Source: Podocnemis expansa
Taxonomy: Eukaryota > Chordata > Testudines > Podocnemididae
Reading direction: 5' to 3'
Length of the DNA: 64,000 bases
Assembly (NCBI GenBank): GCA_007922195.1
Contig: ML682123.1
Location: 1,156,372 to 1,220,371, forward strand
Below are positions 38,107 to 47,414 of the stretch, piece after piece (within the stretch, counting starts at the first letter, position 1; each line of letters starts with the position of its first letter). Both the position numbers and the translations under genes were made by a program. The notes under the pieces are model-generated. The model was not told the DNA's origin and searched no databases. It was given only the letters and a program-made list of their open reading frames with translations.

Positions 38107-38537
38107 GTATGTCCACATGTCTCTTTTAGTTTGAAATAACACTGGGTATTTTGAAATAAAAAAGATTAGGTCCACACAATGTTTTCTTATTTCAAAATGA
38201 GGGGGCTCTGTCATTTCGAAATAAGAACTGTCATTTCAAAACAGCTTAAACCCCATTCATTTTGAAACAGCTGTTATTTTGAAATGGTTATTTTGAAATA
38301 AGACTGTTTGGACATGTTGTTTTGAAACAATACCATTGTTTTGAAACAACTGTTTCGAAACAGCATGTCCAAACGGCCTTATTTTGAAATAACCATTTTG
38401 AAATAACAGCTGTTTTGAAAGCAGGCTTTCCCTTAATTTGAATTAACATTTTCTTAATTTGAAATAACTTATTTTGAAATAAGGACTTTATTTCGAAATG
38501 ACTCATTTCGAAGTAACGATGTGTGTGTGGACATAGC
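38107..38537. mobile_element. Foldback MITE (TTATTTCGAAATAA type) inside ERV RNase H
   Basis: The ends are GTATGTCCACATG and GTGTGGACATAGC, flanked by AAAAG (38102-38106) and CAAAG (38538-38542), a 5-bp duplication with one mismatch. The interior is palindromic around TTGAAACAATACCATTG near 38330. It interrupts the retroviral RNase H. Confidence 0.75.
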
Positions 38538-39764
38538 CAAAGTGCTTAAAAACAACTACTTAAAACTAGCCCTTTCCCTAATGTTTATTCTGTTCAGGTT
38601 GCTGAACTTTTTGCTTTTATCCGTTTCTGTATTTTAGCTTGGGGAAAAACAAACAAACAAACAAAAAACCCTGTTACCATTTTTACAGATTCCTGGTATG
38701 CCTTTGTAGTTGTTCATAATGACGAACAGTTATGGGAACAACAGGGTTTTGTCACCCCAACAGGTAAAAAAAAAAAAAAAATGAATCTTATGTAGCTGCT
38801 TTACTGGATGCCTTACAACTGCCTAGTGCTGTTGCTGTTATTAAATGCCAAGCTCATCAAATCCCATACAATAAAGTCACTTGTGAAAATGCTTTGGCAG
38901 ACTCTGCTGCCAAGGCTGCGGACTTTCCGCACCTCAGGCCACATCTTTTTTTTACTGTTGCAACAACACCGATCTCCAATGGCGACTCTTCATGATCTCA
39001 CCCTTTTACAGGATCAGGTCCCAAAAGAGAGAAAGAAAACCTGGAAGTTGGCCGGATGCCTGCTGCACCTTGACCATTTGGGGCACTCCTCGGACAGCCA
39101 CACCTATGGTCTTACTCCCCTTCCTTGCTCGTGTGCACCATGGCATGACCCACCAAAGCAAAGGGGAGATGATTGCTGCTGTGTCAGCAGACTGGTATGC
39201 CTCAAAATTTCCCACTGTGGCTGATCAGTATTGTCATGCCTGTCCAATCTGTCAAACCCATAATATTGGCAAACCTGTGAAGACAAAAGGGCAGTGTTAC
39301 ACCCCCCACCTTGGGGACCTTTTGTACATCTTCAGATTGATTTCATACAAATGCCAGAGTGTGCTGCTTATGAATTTGCATTAATTGTTTTATGTGCCTT
39401 TGCAGGATAGATAGAAGCCTGTCCTTGTGTTAAGGCTGATACTGTTTCTGTCAGCAAAAAGCTTCTAAAAAAATTCATTCCCAGGTTTGGTATTCCATTG
39501 ACTCTTAACAGTGATCATGATTTTACAGGCAAAGTCATGAAGGACGTTTGCAAAACCCTACCCATTTATCAGCATTTGCACCACCTTTATCATCCCAATC
39601 AGCAGAAAAGGTGGAAAAATTTAATGCTACCCTAAAAAAATAAAATAGCTAAAATCTGTGCAAAAACTAATTTAAAATGGCCTGATGCATTACCCTTAGC
39701 ACTCCTGAGTATACGCTCAACTGGGAACCGAAAAACAGGACTGTCTCCTCATAAAATCTTAATG

Positions 39765-40322
39765 CAGGGGTACTCAAATGGCGGCCCGCGGTCCACAATC
39801 CGGACCGCAAAGAGGTTTCTGGTGGACCGTGACAGTGGCCTATTTGCATGAAGGCCGTTTAAGTACCCCTGCTCTAAGGGCAGCTGAGCAACTTCTGTTG
39901 CTCGCTGTGCTCCCCCTCCCCCCCCACGGAGCCTGCTGCGCAGCTGCTGCCCCGCTCCCCGTGGCACCTCCCCCTCCCGGCATCGCCGCCCCCGCTTCCG
40001 GCATCGCCACCCCCCCGCTTCCGGCATCGCTCCTGCTGCTCCCACTCGCCCCCCACGCTCCTGGCATCGCTGCCCCCGCTTCCGGCATCGCCGCCCCCCC
40101 GGCTTCTGGCATCACTCCTGCCGCCCCACTCGCCCCCTCACGCTCCTGGCATCGCCGCCCCCCGCTCCCACTCGCCCCCCCCGCTCCCGGCATTGCCGCC
40201 CCCCCACTCCTGACATCATCCCCCCGCTCCCACTCACCCCCCCCACCCTAGTTGTTTGTGGACCCTGGTCAATGGTGGAAGGCTGAATGTGGACCGGCTT
40301 GCAAAAAGTTTGAGTACCCCTG
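39765..40322. mobile_element. hAT non-autonomous element, 558 bp, perfect 8-bp duplication, inside ERV integrase
   Basis: It starts CAGGGGTACTCAAATGG and ends AAGTTTGAGTACCCCTG, with about 12-base inverted repeats. TCTTAATG is exact on both sides (39757-39764 and 40323-40330). Between 39900 and 40250 is an internal GC-rich array of units like CCGCTTCCGGCATCGCC. Removing it would rejoin the integrase C-terminal codons, which is how the insertion was recognised. Confidence 0.92.
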
Positions 40323-40850
40323 TCTTAATGGAAAGACCCATGAGGTTTCCCAGTGCTGCGCCAGGGTTTTTACAAAATCAGGACATCCACTTGCTGGATG
40401 ATCAACTTCTGTCTTGTTGTCAGGCATTAATAAAATACATTAAGACTTTGTATTCACAGGTAAGAGAGGCTCAGTCTCAAGTTCCAACAGAAGTGTGTCA
40501 CAACCTTCAGCTAGGAGACTGGGTTTATGTAAAGGTTTTCCAGCACAAATCTGCACTTGAACCACAGTGAAAAGGTCCGTTTAAGTTTTACTTATCACCA
40601 ACACTGCAGTGAAGTGCCAAGGACTGACAATGTGGACACATGCTTCTCACTAAAAAAAAGGAAAAAAGAAAAATTGTATCCCCAGAAAAAAAAGAAGCCA
40701 AGTCCCAGAGTGCAGGTGCTAGCAAACTCTCTCCTATTACTGAAGAGGATTTGCCACTCCAGAGGGAAGAGGATTTGCCATGACCTCATCCTTATAATTT
40801 GTGAAAGAAGAAAACAGTATAAGACTCTTTAAGAACTGCTTTCTGGACAT

Positions 40851-41210
40851 TCTTCCAACAGTCTTAATAAGTTCATAAATTGTGTAATCACCATTTGTAA
40901 TCTGTTGTGTGTTTTAAAACAAATGAAAAGTTCTCAGGCACCTGCTCCAAATCCACCCTAGAGCTAGTAGGCTAAATTTGTAATTTTCAAGTTGATTGTT
41001 ATTTTTACTCCTCATATCACACACAGTTAGCCCCAACACCTACCTTAAAACCCTAGTGCAATATGTCAAAGATTTGAATTTATCAAATTGTTGTATCTCG
41101 ACTGGAGGTTAGGTTGATCTAGCTATGGAACTCAAGGCATGACGTTTTTCACATGCTTGTAAGACATAGCTTGATTCAATCTGATTTTAGGTGCTCTCTA
41201 CTCCGCAGAC
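40851..41210. other. Non-coding flank of the ERV relic
   Basis: No frame or repeat end recognised. Any env or 3' LTR of the relic would be expected here and is not apparent. Confidence 0.4.
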
Positions 41211-41218
41211 CTTATAGT

Positions 41219-41349
41219 TAGAGCCCTGCACAGATACAAATATGTGGATCCGTATCTGACCTGTATCCGCAAGAAACAGTCCGTGGATATCCGTGTTGTA
41301 TCCACGGATGTGGATATAATGAGGATATCTGTGGATTTGCAGGGATCTA
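41219..41349. mobile_element. hAT MITE, 131 bp
   Basis: The ends TAGAGCCCTGCA and TGCAGGGATCTA are inverted with one mismatch. Flanks CTTATAGT (41211-41218) and CTTATGGT (41350-41357) match 7 of 8. The inside is rich in GGATATCCGTGGAT-type inverted phrases. Confidence 0.85.
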
Positions 41350-41357
41350 CTTATGGT

Positions 41358-42900
41358 GGCATTGGTGTCCCATGTAAGGTTTCTCGCAAAGCCCTCAGCA
41401 CCTGCAGGACACCTCTTCTGTCGGCACTACTAAACCACCTCCAATGAGTGGCTGCAGCTATGTCAGCAGGAGAGTATCTTATCCCAGCATAGTATCAGCC
41501 ACAGCAGTGCTTTTGTCAGTGAAGCTTATGTTGGTTTCACATCCTTGACTGGCACAAGTTTTAGGCATAAAAGTGATAGTGCAGACCAGGCTTGACTAAA
41601 ACAAAATCTGGGAAGAACATTTAGAGACAATATCTGTGACATGGATTACCTAGGAAGTAATTGGCGTGATGGGAGCACAAAAGACCTACCTGAAATCCAT
41701 CTCTTTGATACAGTAAAGAAACATCAGTTGCCTACTAATTACCTGCACCTGGAAATTCCAGATCAAAGACCTGAGCTGCATAAATAGGCTTGGCAGAATT
41801 TGATTTTTTATTTTTATACAGTGTTGAGGGATAATGTTGATTTTTTAAAGCATATTTTAAATTGCTATTTATTTAAATGTTCACAATAAAGAGGAATTAT
41901 GAGATAGGTTGAACACTTATTTAATGACAGCATATGTCAAGACACAAACAGAAAAGTTTTTATAAATTGGTGAAACACAAATTGTCAACATTATTGGTTG
42001 GCGCTGACAAAGTAAATCTTAAATGAAGAGATCACCCCTGCTTTCTCAGTGGTTTCGCTAGTCCATTTGTAGGTGACCTGCTTCCAAAGCCTTGGTCACT
42101 GAATTGTGATTTTGATAAGTTTGATGACAACATTTCTGTTAGGGGTCTTATCTGTAAGTTACCATTATTAATGATGGAAATATTTTGTGGTCACTTTGTG
42201 GGCATGCTGTGAAATTGACATTTACCAACTTTTCCGGATAAATCTTTTGGTCCTCTGGATCTTAATTTTGTCCTAATTGTTTGCTCCTATGGATAACCAA
42301 TGGACTAAACATATAAGTATTCAAGGTCTTTGCTCAGCTTCCCTGCCGAGAGGGTAAGTCCAGAATCACTGGAGCAGGCATTTTCCCTGTGGACCATTTT
42401 TTTGATTTGGGTCATATTCTCCCAGTTCCTGAATGGTTCTGTTTCTCCCACTCTGACAAGGACCTCCCCCCCATGACTCTCAGTCTGCCCTGAGAGCAAA
42501 CATCATCACTTTTCCCCTGACTGAATAGCAGTGCAACATATCAGGGAAATTGAGGTGTGCGTAGGCTTCATAAAACACATGACAAACATTACCCCTTTAT
42601 CACAGTGCCAGCCTAATAATCTCCTGCACAAATTTTATTTAAGATAAACTTTATTGAATTATATTAAACTTTATTGACTCAGTGTGAACGCCTTTGGAGT
42701 TCACTGTATGACAGATGCAAATGTTTATGGACTGTGGTGAAGTTGTTTTTAGCAGACAGACAAGATTATGGCAATCGTGGGAAATTCAAAGGCAGTGCAA
42801 ATGATGTGGATTTCCACAGGAATACCTGGAGTGGAGGGGAATGCAAACTCCCTACTCCAAAGCCAGCTGTTTAATGATACACCCTGGAGGGACAGACACT
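41358..42900. other. Non-coding stretch, no gene recognised
   Basis: AT-rich, short frames only. No element ends found by eye. Confidence 0.45.
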
Positions 42901-42904
42901 TTTA

Positions 42905-43827
42905 TATAAGAACATAAGAATGACCCTTCTGGGTTGGACCAATGATTCATCTGCCCCAGTATGTGTTAAATGGAAAGACCAGGGTGATTATCAAGTGATG
43001 CATCCTCTGTTGTTTAGATTGAGTGTGGGACAGGCAGAAGTTGACAGGTGTCCACAGAATGGGGTTGTATCACTGACTGTCTTGGCTAAGCCATAGATGG
43101 ACCTATTCTGTATGAACTCAGCTATCTGTTTTCTGAACCTGTTATGGCTTTGTCCTTTGGAACGTCCACTGGCAAGGAGTTCTATAGGTTAACTGTGCAT
43201 TTTGTGTAAAGAGGTGCTTCCTTTTCTTTGTTTTAAACCTGCTGCTATTCATTTCATCTGGTGACCCTTGGTTCTTTTGGTATATGGATGAGTAAATAGC
43301 AATTCCTTGTTCACTTTCTCCACTCCACTCATGAATTTATAGATCTCTAGTATATGCCACCCATAGTCATCTTTTTTCCATGGTGGACAGTCCCAGTCTT
43401 TTAAAACTGTCCTTATAAAGTAGTAATTTCGAACCCATCTCCTTGCTTTTTCTATTTCTAATACCTCTTTTTGAGGCAAGATGACCAGAACTGGACTCAG
43501 TGTCGAAGGGTCTAGAGTCCCAGATATATAAAGAGAAAATATAATATTTACTGTCTTACTATCTACCCCTCTCCTAATGGTTGCTTTGTTAGTGTTTTTG
43601 CCAGCTACCGAACATTAAGCAGATGTTTTCAGAGAACTAACCATGATGATTCCACAATCTATTTTGAATGGTAACATTTTTTTTTATACACCAACATTTT
43701 ACCTGTGCCATTAGGATTATCTTTTCCAATGTGCACTATATGGTATTTATCATGATTGATTTTTATCTGCTACTTTGTTGCCCAGTCACTTGTTCTTTGA
43801 GCTTCCTTTTTAGCTCTTTGCAGCCAG
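42905..43827 (-). mobile_element. CR1-type LINE, part 1 (split by MITE)
   Basis: The reverse of a CR1 3' half: plus-strand AGAACATAAGAATGACC, GGCAAGGAGTTCTATAGGTT, GTAAAGAGGTGCTTCC, AAACCTGCTGCTATTCATTT. The minus frame 43249-43479 keeps part of the ORF end. It continues at 44302 after the inserted MITE. Confidence 0.75.
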
Positions 43828-43832
43828 CTTTG

Positions 43833-44296
43833 GCTATATCTACCCTAGCTAATTAGGCTGAATTAAGGAGCCTTTATTCAAACAAATTTGAACCCTGTTT
43901 ACACTTAGCTTTGCCTAGTTTGAACTAAAAAAATTTTTAGTTCGACCTAAACTTTTTTGTTTTGAACTAAAAAAGCACATTTAGTTTGAGCTAAAAGTTA
44001 GTTTGAGCTAACCCCCCCCCCCGTACTTAGTTCAAACTAACTGCTAGTTCGAACTTATTTAGTTTGAACTAGCATGTCTACATTGTGCTAGTTTGACCTA
44101 AATATGCAAATTAGTTCAAATTTTAGCAGTTAATTTGAACTAAGCAGCTGACCTAACTTGTTTGAACTAAGGTTTGCTTAGTTTGAACTAAAAAACTTTT
44201 TTAGTTTGAACTAGGCAAAGCCTAGTGTGTACAAGGTTCAAATTAATTTGAATTAAGGCTCCTTAATTTGAACTAAATTGCTAGTGTAGACATAGC
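43833..44296. mobile_element. Foldback MITE (TTAGTTCAAACTAA type), 464 bp, nested in CR1
   Basis: The ends are GCTATATCTACC and GTGTAGACATAGC, flanked by CTTTG (43828-43832) and CCTTG (44297-44301). The interior is repeated TTAGTTTGAACTAA and GCTTTGCCTAGTTTGAAC with complements 250 bp away. A C-run lies at 44012-44022. Confidence 0.82.
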
Positions 44297-44301
44297 CCTT
44301 G

Positions 44302-44810
44302 GGATTTAACTATCATAAATGATTTTGTATTATCTGCCAACTTTGACATTTCACTATTTATCCCCTTTTCAAGATCATTTATGACTATGTTGAAGTACAG
44401 GTCACAGTACAGGCTCCTGTGGGACACCACTATTTACCTCTCTCCATTCAGAAAACTGACCATTAATTTCTACTCTGTGTTTCCTATCCTTAACCATTTA
44501 CTGATCCAAGAGAGGATCTTTCCTCTTAGCCTATGATCACTTAATTTGCTTAAGTGTCTTTGGCAATGGACTTTGTCAAAGACTTTCTGAAAATCTAAGT
44601 ACACTGTACCCACTCTTGTCCACATGTTTGTTGACACCCTCAGAGAATTCTAGTAGATTGGTGAGGTGTGTTTTCTCTTTAAAAAAGCTGTGTTGACTCA
44701 TTCAACAAATCATGTTCATGTATGTGTCTGCTAATTCTGCTTTCTGTTAGGTTTTCAGTCCATCTGCCTGGTACTGAAGTTAGGCTTACTGGCCTGTAAT
44801 TGCCAAGATC
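44302..44810 (-). mobile_element. CR1-type LINE, part 2
   Basis: Continues the reverse CR1 from 43827: plus strand CTGCCAACTTTGACATTTCA, CTGTGGGACACCACTA, CAATGGACTTTGTCAAAGAC, GGCCTGTAATTGCCAAGATC. It is cut at the right by the Ty3 element's target duplication. Confidence 0.75.
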
Positions 44811-44815
44811 GCCTC

Positions 44816-45016
44816 TGTAGTGATATGCTTGTAGAAGGTTGTGAATTTAGAGACTCCCTAGCATGGGCCATTGTTGTGTAAATTGGGAGACTGCCCCAGA
44901 GTAGATTTAACATGGCTGCTCCCAGGTACACACCTGGATACCTGTCTGTATGATTAAAGTTCTATTCCTTACTCATTCTGTAGTATCATCTTTAATGAAC
45001 CCTCAAGATCATTACA
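44816..45016 (+). repeat. 5' LTR of Ty3/Gypsy element
   Basis: 201 bp, starting TGTAGTGATATGC and ending AGATCATTACA (TG...CA borders). Confidence 0.95.
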
Positions 45017-45034
45017 TGGTGTCAGAAGATGGGG
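45017..45034 (+). promoter_or_regulatory. Primer-binding site, tRNA-Leu-like
   Basis: TGGTGTCAGAAG immediately follows the LTR. Its complement is the 3' end expected of a vertebrate tRNA-Leu (CTTCTGACACCA). Twelve bases match, then they diverge. Confidence 0.8.
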
Positions 45035-45156
45035 AATGAGTTTGGAAACTAAAAAGACTTGGAGGAAAATTCCTGCATTTGCACCTGAAAACAGCAAAAC
45101 ATCAGGGATCTCTGAAAACAAAGAAAGCCTTCAGCAAGTAAGTGTAAGCTCTAACA

Positions 45157-45933
45157 ATGGATGTTTTACAGGCTCCTTCACCTCTCCAAATGTCTGGTAA
45201 TGTTGCAGAAAACTGGCTAAAGTTTAAGCAGCGATTTCTGTTGTATTTGTCTGCCATTGGAGCACAGAACAAAGATGAAAACCAGAAATCATCTATATTT
45301 TTGCATGTTGTTGGGGAGGAGGCACTGGATGTATATAATAACTTTGAATTTCAAGATGGTGAAAGCATGAATTTAAACACTATACTGACTAAGTTTGAGG
45401 AATATTGCTTGCCAAAAATGAATGTGACTTTTGAGAGGCATAGATTTTTTACATGCATGCAAAAACCGGATAATACTATAGACCAATATGTTACAGAATT
45501 AAGGAAACTCGGTAAAAGCTGTAACTTTGGTGGCTTGGCAGAGTCTCTGATCAAAGACAGACTCATTTGTGGCATTACAAACAATGGATTAAGAGAGAGA
45601 CTGCTCAGAGAGGGAGAGATCTCTTTGAATGAAACCCTTCAAATATGTAGGGCCACTGAAATGGTAAAAACACAAGTAAAAGAGCTGAATTCACCAGAAG
45701 GGACAGTGCATGCCCTTAGACAAACAGCATGTAGCCAGAGTGGTTCAAATCACAATGTGGAACCAAACTCTGCTATCAGAAGACTGAGTCCAGACGGTCT
45801 TGGGGCAAGTGTGGATCACGGCATGGTCCCAAACAGTGTTTTGCCTATGGGAAACTCTGTCATAACTGTGGGAAACTTAATCATTTTGCAAACTGCTGCA
45901 GATCCCAAAGGCACAAAAATCAAGTGCATTTAG
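45157..45933 (+). CDS. Ty3/Gypsy gag-like protein (frame broken near the end)
   Basis: A 258-residue frame starting MDVLQAPSPLQMSGN. Residues 15-180 look like a Gypsy capsid region (ENWLKFKQRFLLYLSAIG, LHVVGEEALDVYNNF, TELRKLGKSCNFGGLAESLI). The zinc knuckle CHNCGKLNHFANCC (about 45858-45902) is not in this frame but in the frame used by pol, which is open from 45735. So either a one-base change in this copy shifted the gag end, or the element shifts frame between 45735 and 45860. The first is likelier because the shifted tail has no motif. Confidence 0.85.
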   Translation: MDVLQAPSPLQMSGNVAENWLKFKQRFLLYLSAIGAQNKDENQKSSIFLHVVGEEALDVYNNFEFQDGESMNLNTILTKFEEYCLPKMNVTFERHRFFTCMQKPDNTIDQYVTELRKLGKSCNFGGLAESLIKDRLICGITNNGLRERLLREGEISLNETLQICRATEMVKTQVKELNSPEGTVHALRQTACSQSGSNHNVEPNSAIRRLSPDGLGASVDHGMVPNSVLPMGNSVITVGNLIILQTAADPKGTKIKCI

Positions 45934-47414
45934 TTACTGACAGTGAGACTGAGGAGTGCTTTGTAGATGTACTGGGATCAAGCAAACCTAGTGAGAGGGA
46001 CTGGATACTGCCTCTGTCAGTGAATGGAACAATCATTCCACTGAAACTAGACACAGGAGATCAGGTTAACATTCTGTCTACACGAGATTATGAGAGACTG
46101 AGAATAAGACCCAAGCTGGGACCAACAAACATAAAAGTAACTGGGTATTCTGGAACAAATATACCTGTGCAGGGATGCTGCTTCGCTAGCGTTAACCATA
46201 AGAACACCATGTACAGGCTGCCTTTCATTGTAGTGCCACAGGAGGTGACACCAATTTTGGGCTTGGCTGCCTGTGAGAAACTGAATCTGGTAAAAAGGGT
46301 GCTCTCATTACAAGATAGGCCTGCATCTGGCTATGAGGCGCTCCTTGAAGAATATCAGGACCTGTTTCAGGGATTGGGTTGCTTGCAAGGTGAACATACA
46401 ATCCGCATAAACAAGCAGATCCCTCCAGTCATTCATCCATGTAGAAAGGTGCCATTTGCACTCCATGATAAACTCAAGGCTGAGCTTGAAAGGATGGAAG
46501 CAATGAAAGTAATACAAAAAATAGAGGAGCCAATGGAATGGGTGAGCTCCCTAGTTATAGTGCAAAAAAGTAATGGCCAGCTACGCATATGCTTAGATCC
46601 CAGAGACCTCAACAGAGCTATACAAAGAGAACATTTCAAACTACCAACCAGAGAAGAGATTATGGCTCAGTTTGCAAATGCTCAATATTTCAGTAAATTG
46701 GATGCATCCTCTGGATTTTGGCAGCTAAAATTAACAGAGGAAAGCTCAAAATTATGCACATTTAATACTCCTTTCGGAAGATACAGATTTTTACGTTTAC
46801 CTTTCGGCATAGCTTCAGCACCAGAGGTGTATCACAAAACTGTACACATGATCTATGAACATATTAGTGGTGTGGACACCTCCATGGATGACATCATTAT
46901 CTGGGGCTCTACAAAAGAGGAGCATGATCGTCAGCTTCGGCAAGTGTTAGATGCAACTAGAGCCGCAAACCTCAAACTAAATAAGGACAAATGTATGTTA
47001 GGAGTTAGAGAACTGACTTTTATAGGGGACATTGTTTCTCATGAAGGTGTAAAACCGGATAAGAGGAAGATTTCAGCCATTGAAATGATGCCATGTCCCC
47101 AGTCAAAGAAAGATGTCCAACGGTTCCTGGGAATGGTTAACTATCTTGGAAAATTCATACCCAATCTTTCTGCCAAGTCGGCACCATTGAGACAACTCCT
47201 ACAGGACAAAAATGAATGGTGCTGGGATGCTGCACAGGAGGAATCATGGAGAAGTTTAAAACAAGACTTGATACAGGAACCAGTATTGAAATTTTTTGCT
47301 CCAGAGAAGCCCATTAAAATTTCAGCGGATGCATCACAGTCGGGGTTGGGTGCTGTGATTTACAAAAACATGAAGATTGCTGGCAACCTGTGGCATATGC
47401 ATCCAAATCACTGA
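45924..47414 (+). CDS. Ty3/Gypsy pol, part 1: protease, reverse transcriptase, RNase H start
   Basis: A 496-residue frame. The aspartic protease motif is LKLDTGDQVNIL (Asp43). RT blocks run from LRICLDPRDLNRAI to FRFLRLPFGIASAPEVY-type sequence (here GRYRFLRLPFGIASAPEVY). The catalytic pair is Asp322-Asp323 in SMDDIIIWG, where most relatives have Tyr before Met. Then come FIGDIVSHEGVKPD and MVNYLGKFIPNLS. RNase H begins with ISADASQSGLGAV. The frame then goes astray and stops; homology resumes one frame over at 47390. The upstream zinc knuckle is in this same frame. Confidence 0.92.
   Translation: MHLVTDSETEECFVDVLGSSKPSERDWILPLSVNGTIIPLKLDTGDQVNILSTRDYERLRIRPKLGPTNIKVTGYSGTNIPVQGCCFASVNHKNTMYRLPFIVVPQEVTPILGLAACEKLNLVKRVLSLQDRPASGYEALLEEYQDLFQGLGCLQGEHTIRINKQIPPVIHPCRKVPFALHDKLKAELERMEAMKVIQKIEEPMEWVSSLVIVQKSNGQLRICLDPRDLNRAIQREHFKLPTREEIMAQFANAQYFSKLDASSGFWQLKLTEESSKLCTFNTPFGRYRFLRLPFGIASAPEVYHKTVHMIYEHISGVDTSMDDIIIWGSTKEEHDRQLRQVLDATRAANLKLNKDKCMLGVRELTFIGDIVSHEGVKPDKRKISAIEMMPCPQSKKDVQRFLGMVNYLGKFIPNLSAKSAPLRQLLQDKNEWCWDAAQEESWRSLKQDLIQEPVLKFFAPEKPIKISADASQSGLGAVIYKNMKIAGNLWHMHPNH

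Larger units (their letters stand above)
37240..40850 (+). pseudogene. Endogenous-retrovirus gag-pro-pol relic (gamma/epsilon-like)
   Basis: In order: a zinc knuckle (CHYCGQLGH at 37265) followed by stops; a protease with LIDTGAS near 37510; the RT-to-RNase H connection (LAYYSTALDPVAAAFPPC at 37640); an RNase H part with TDSWYAFVVVHNDEQLWEQ near 38690 and the later His/Asp block; an integrase zinc finger (H..H near 39130, CHACPIC near 39240); a core with IDFI, a SDHDF site and a shifted Glu region near 39600; and the integrase C-terminal SPHKILM...RPMRFP and LQLGDWVYVKV. The RT palm domain is missing, since protease and connection are under 100 bp apart. Stops and frameshifts occur throughout. 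A foldback MITE (38107-38537) and a hAT element (39765-40322) sit inside. No env or LTRs were seen. Inactive. Confidence 0.85.
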
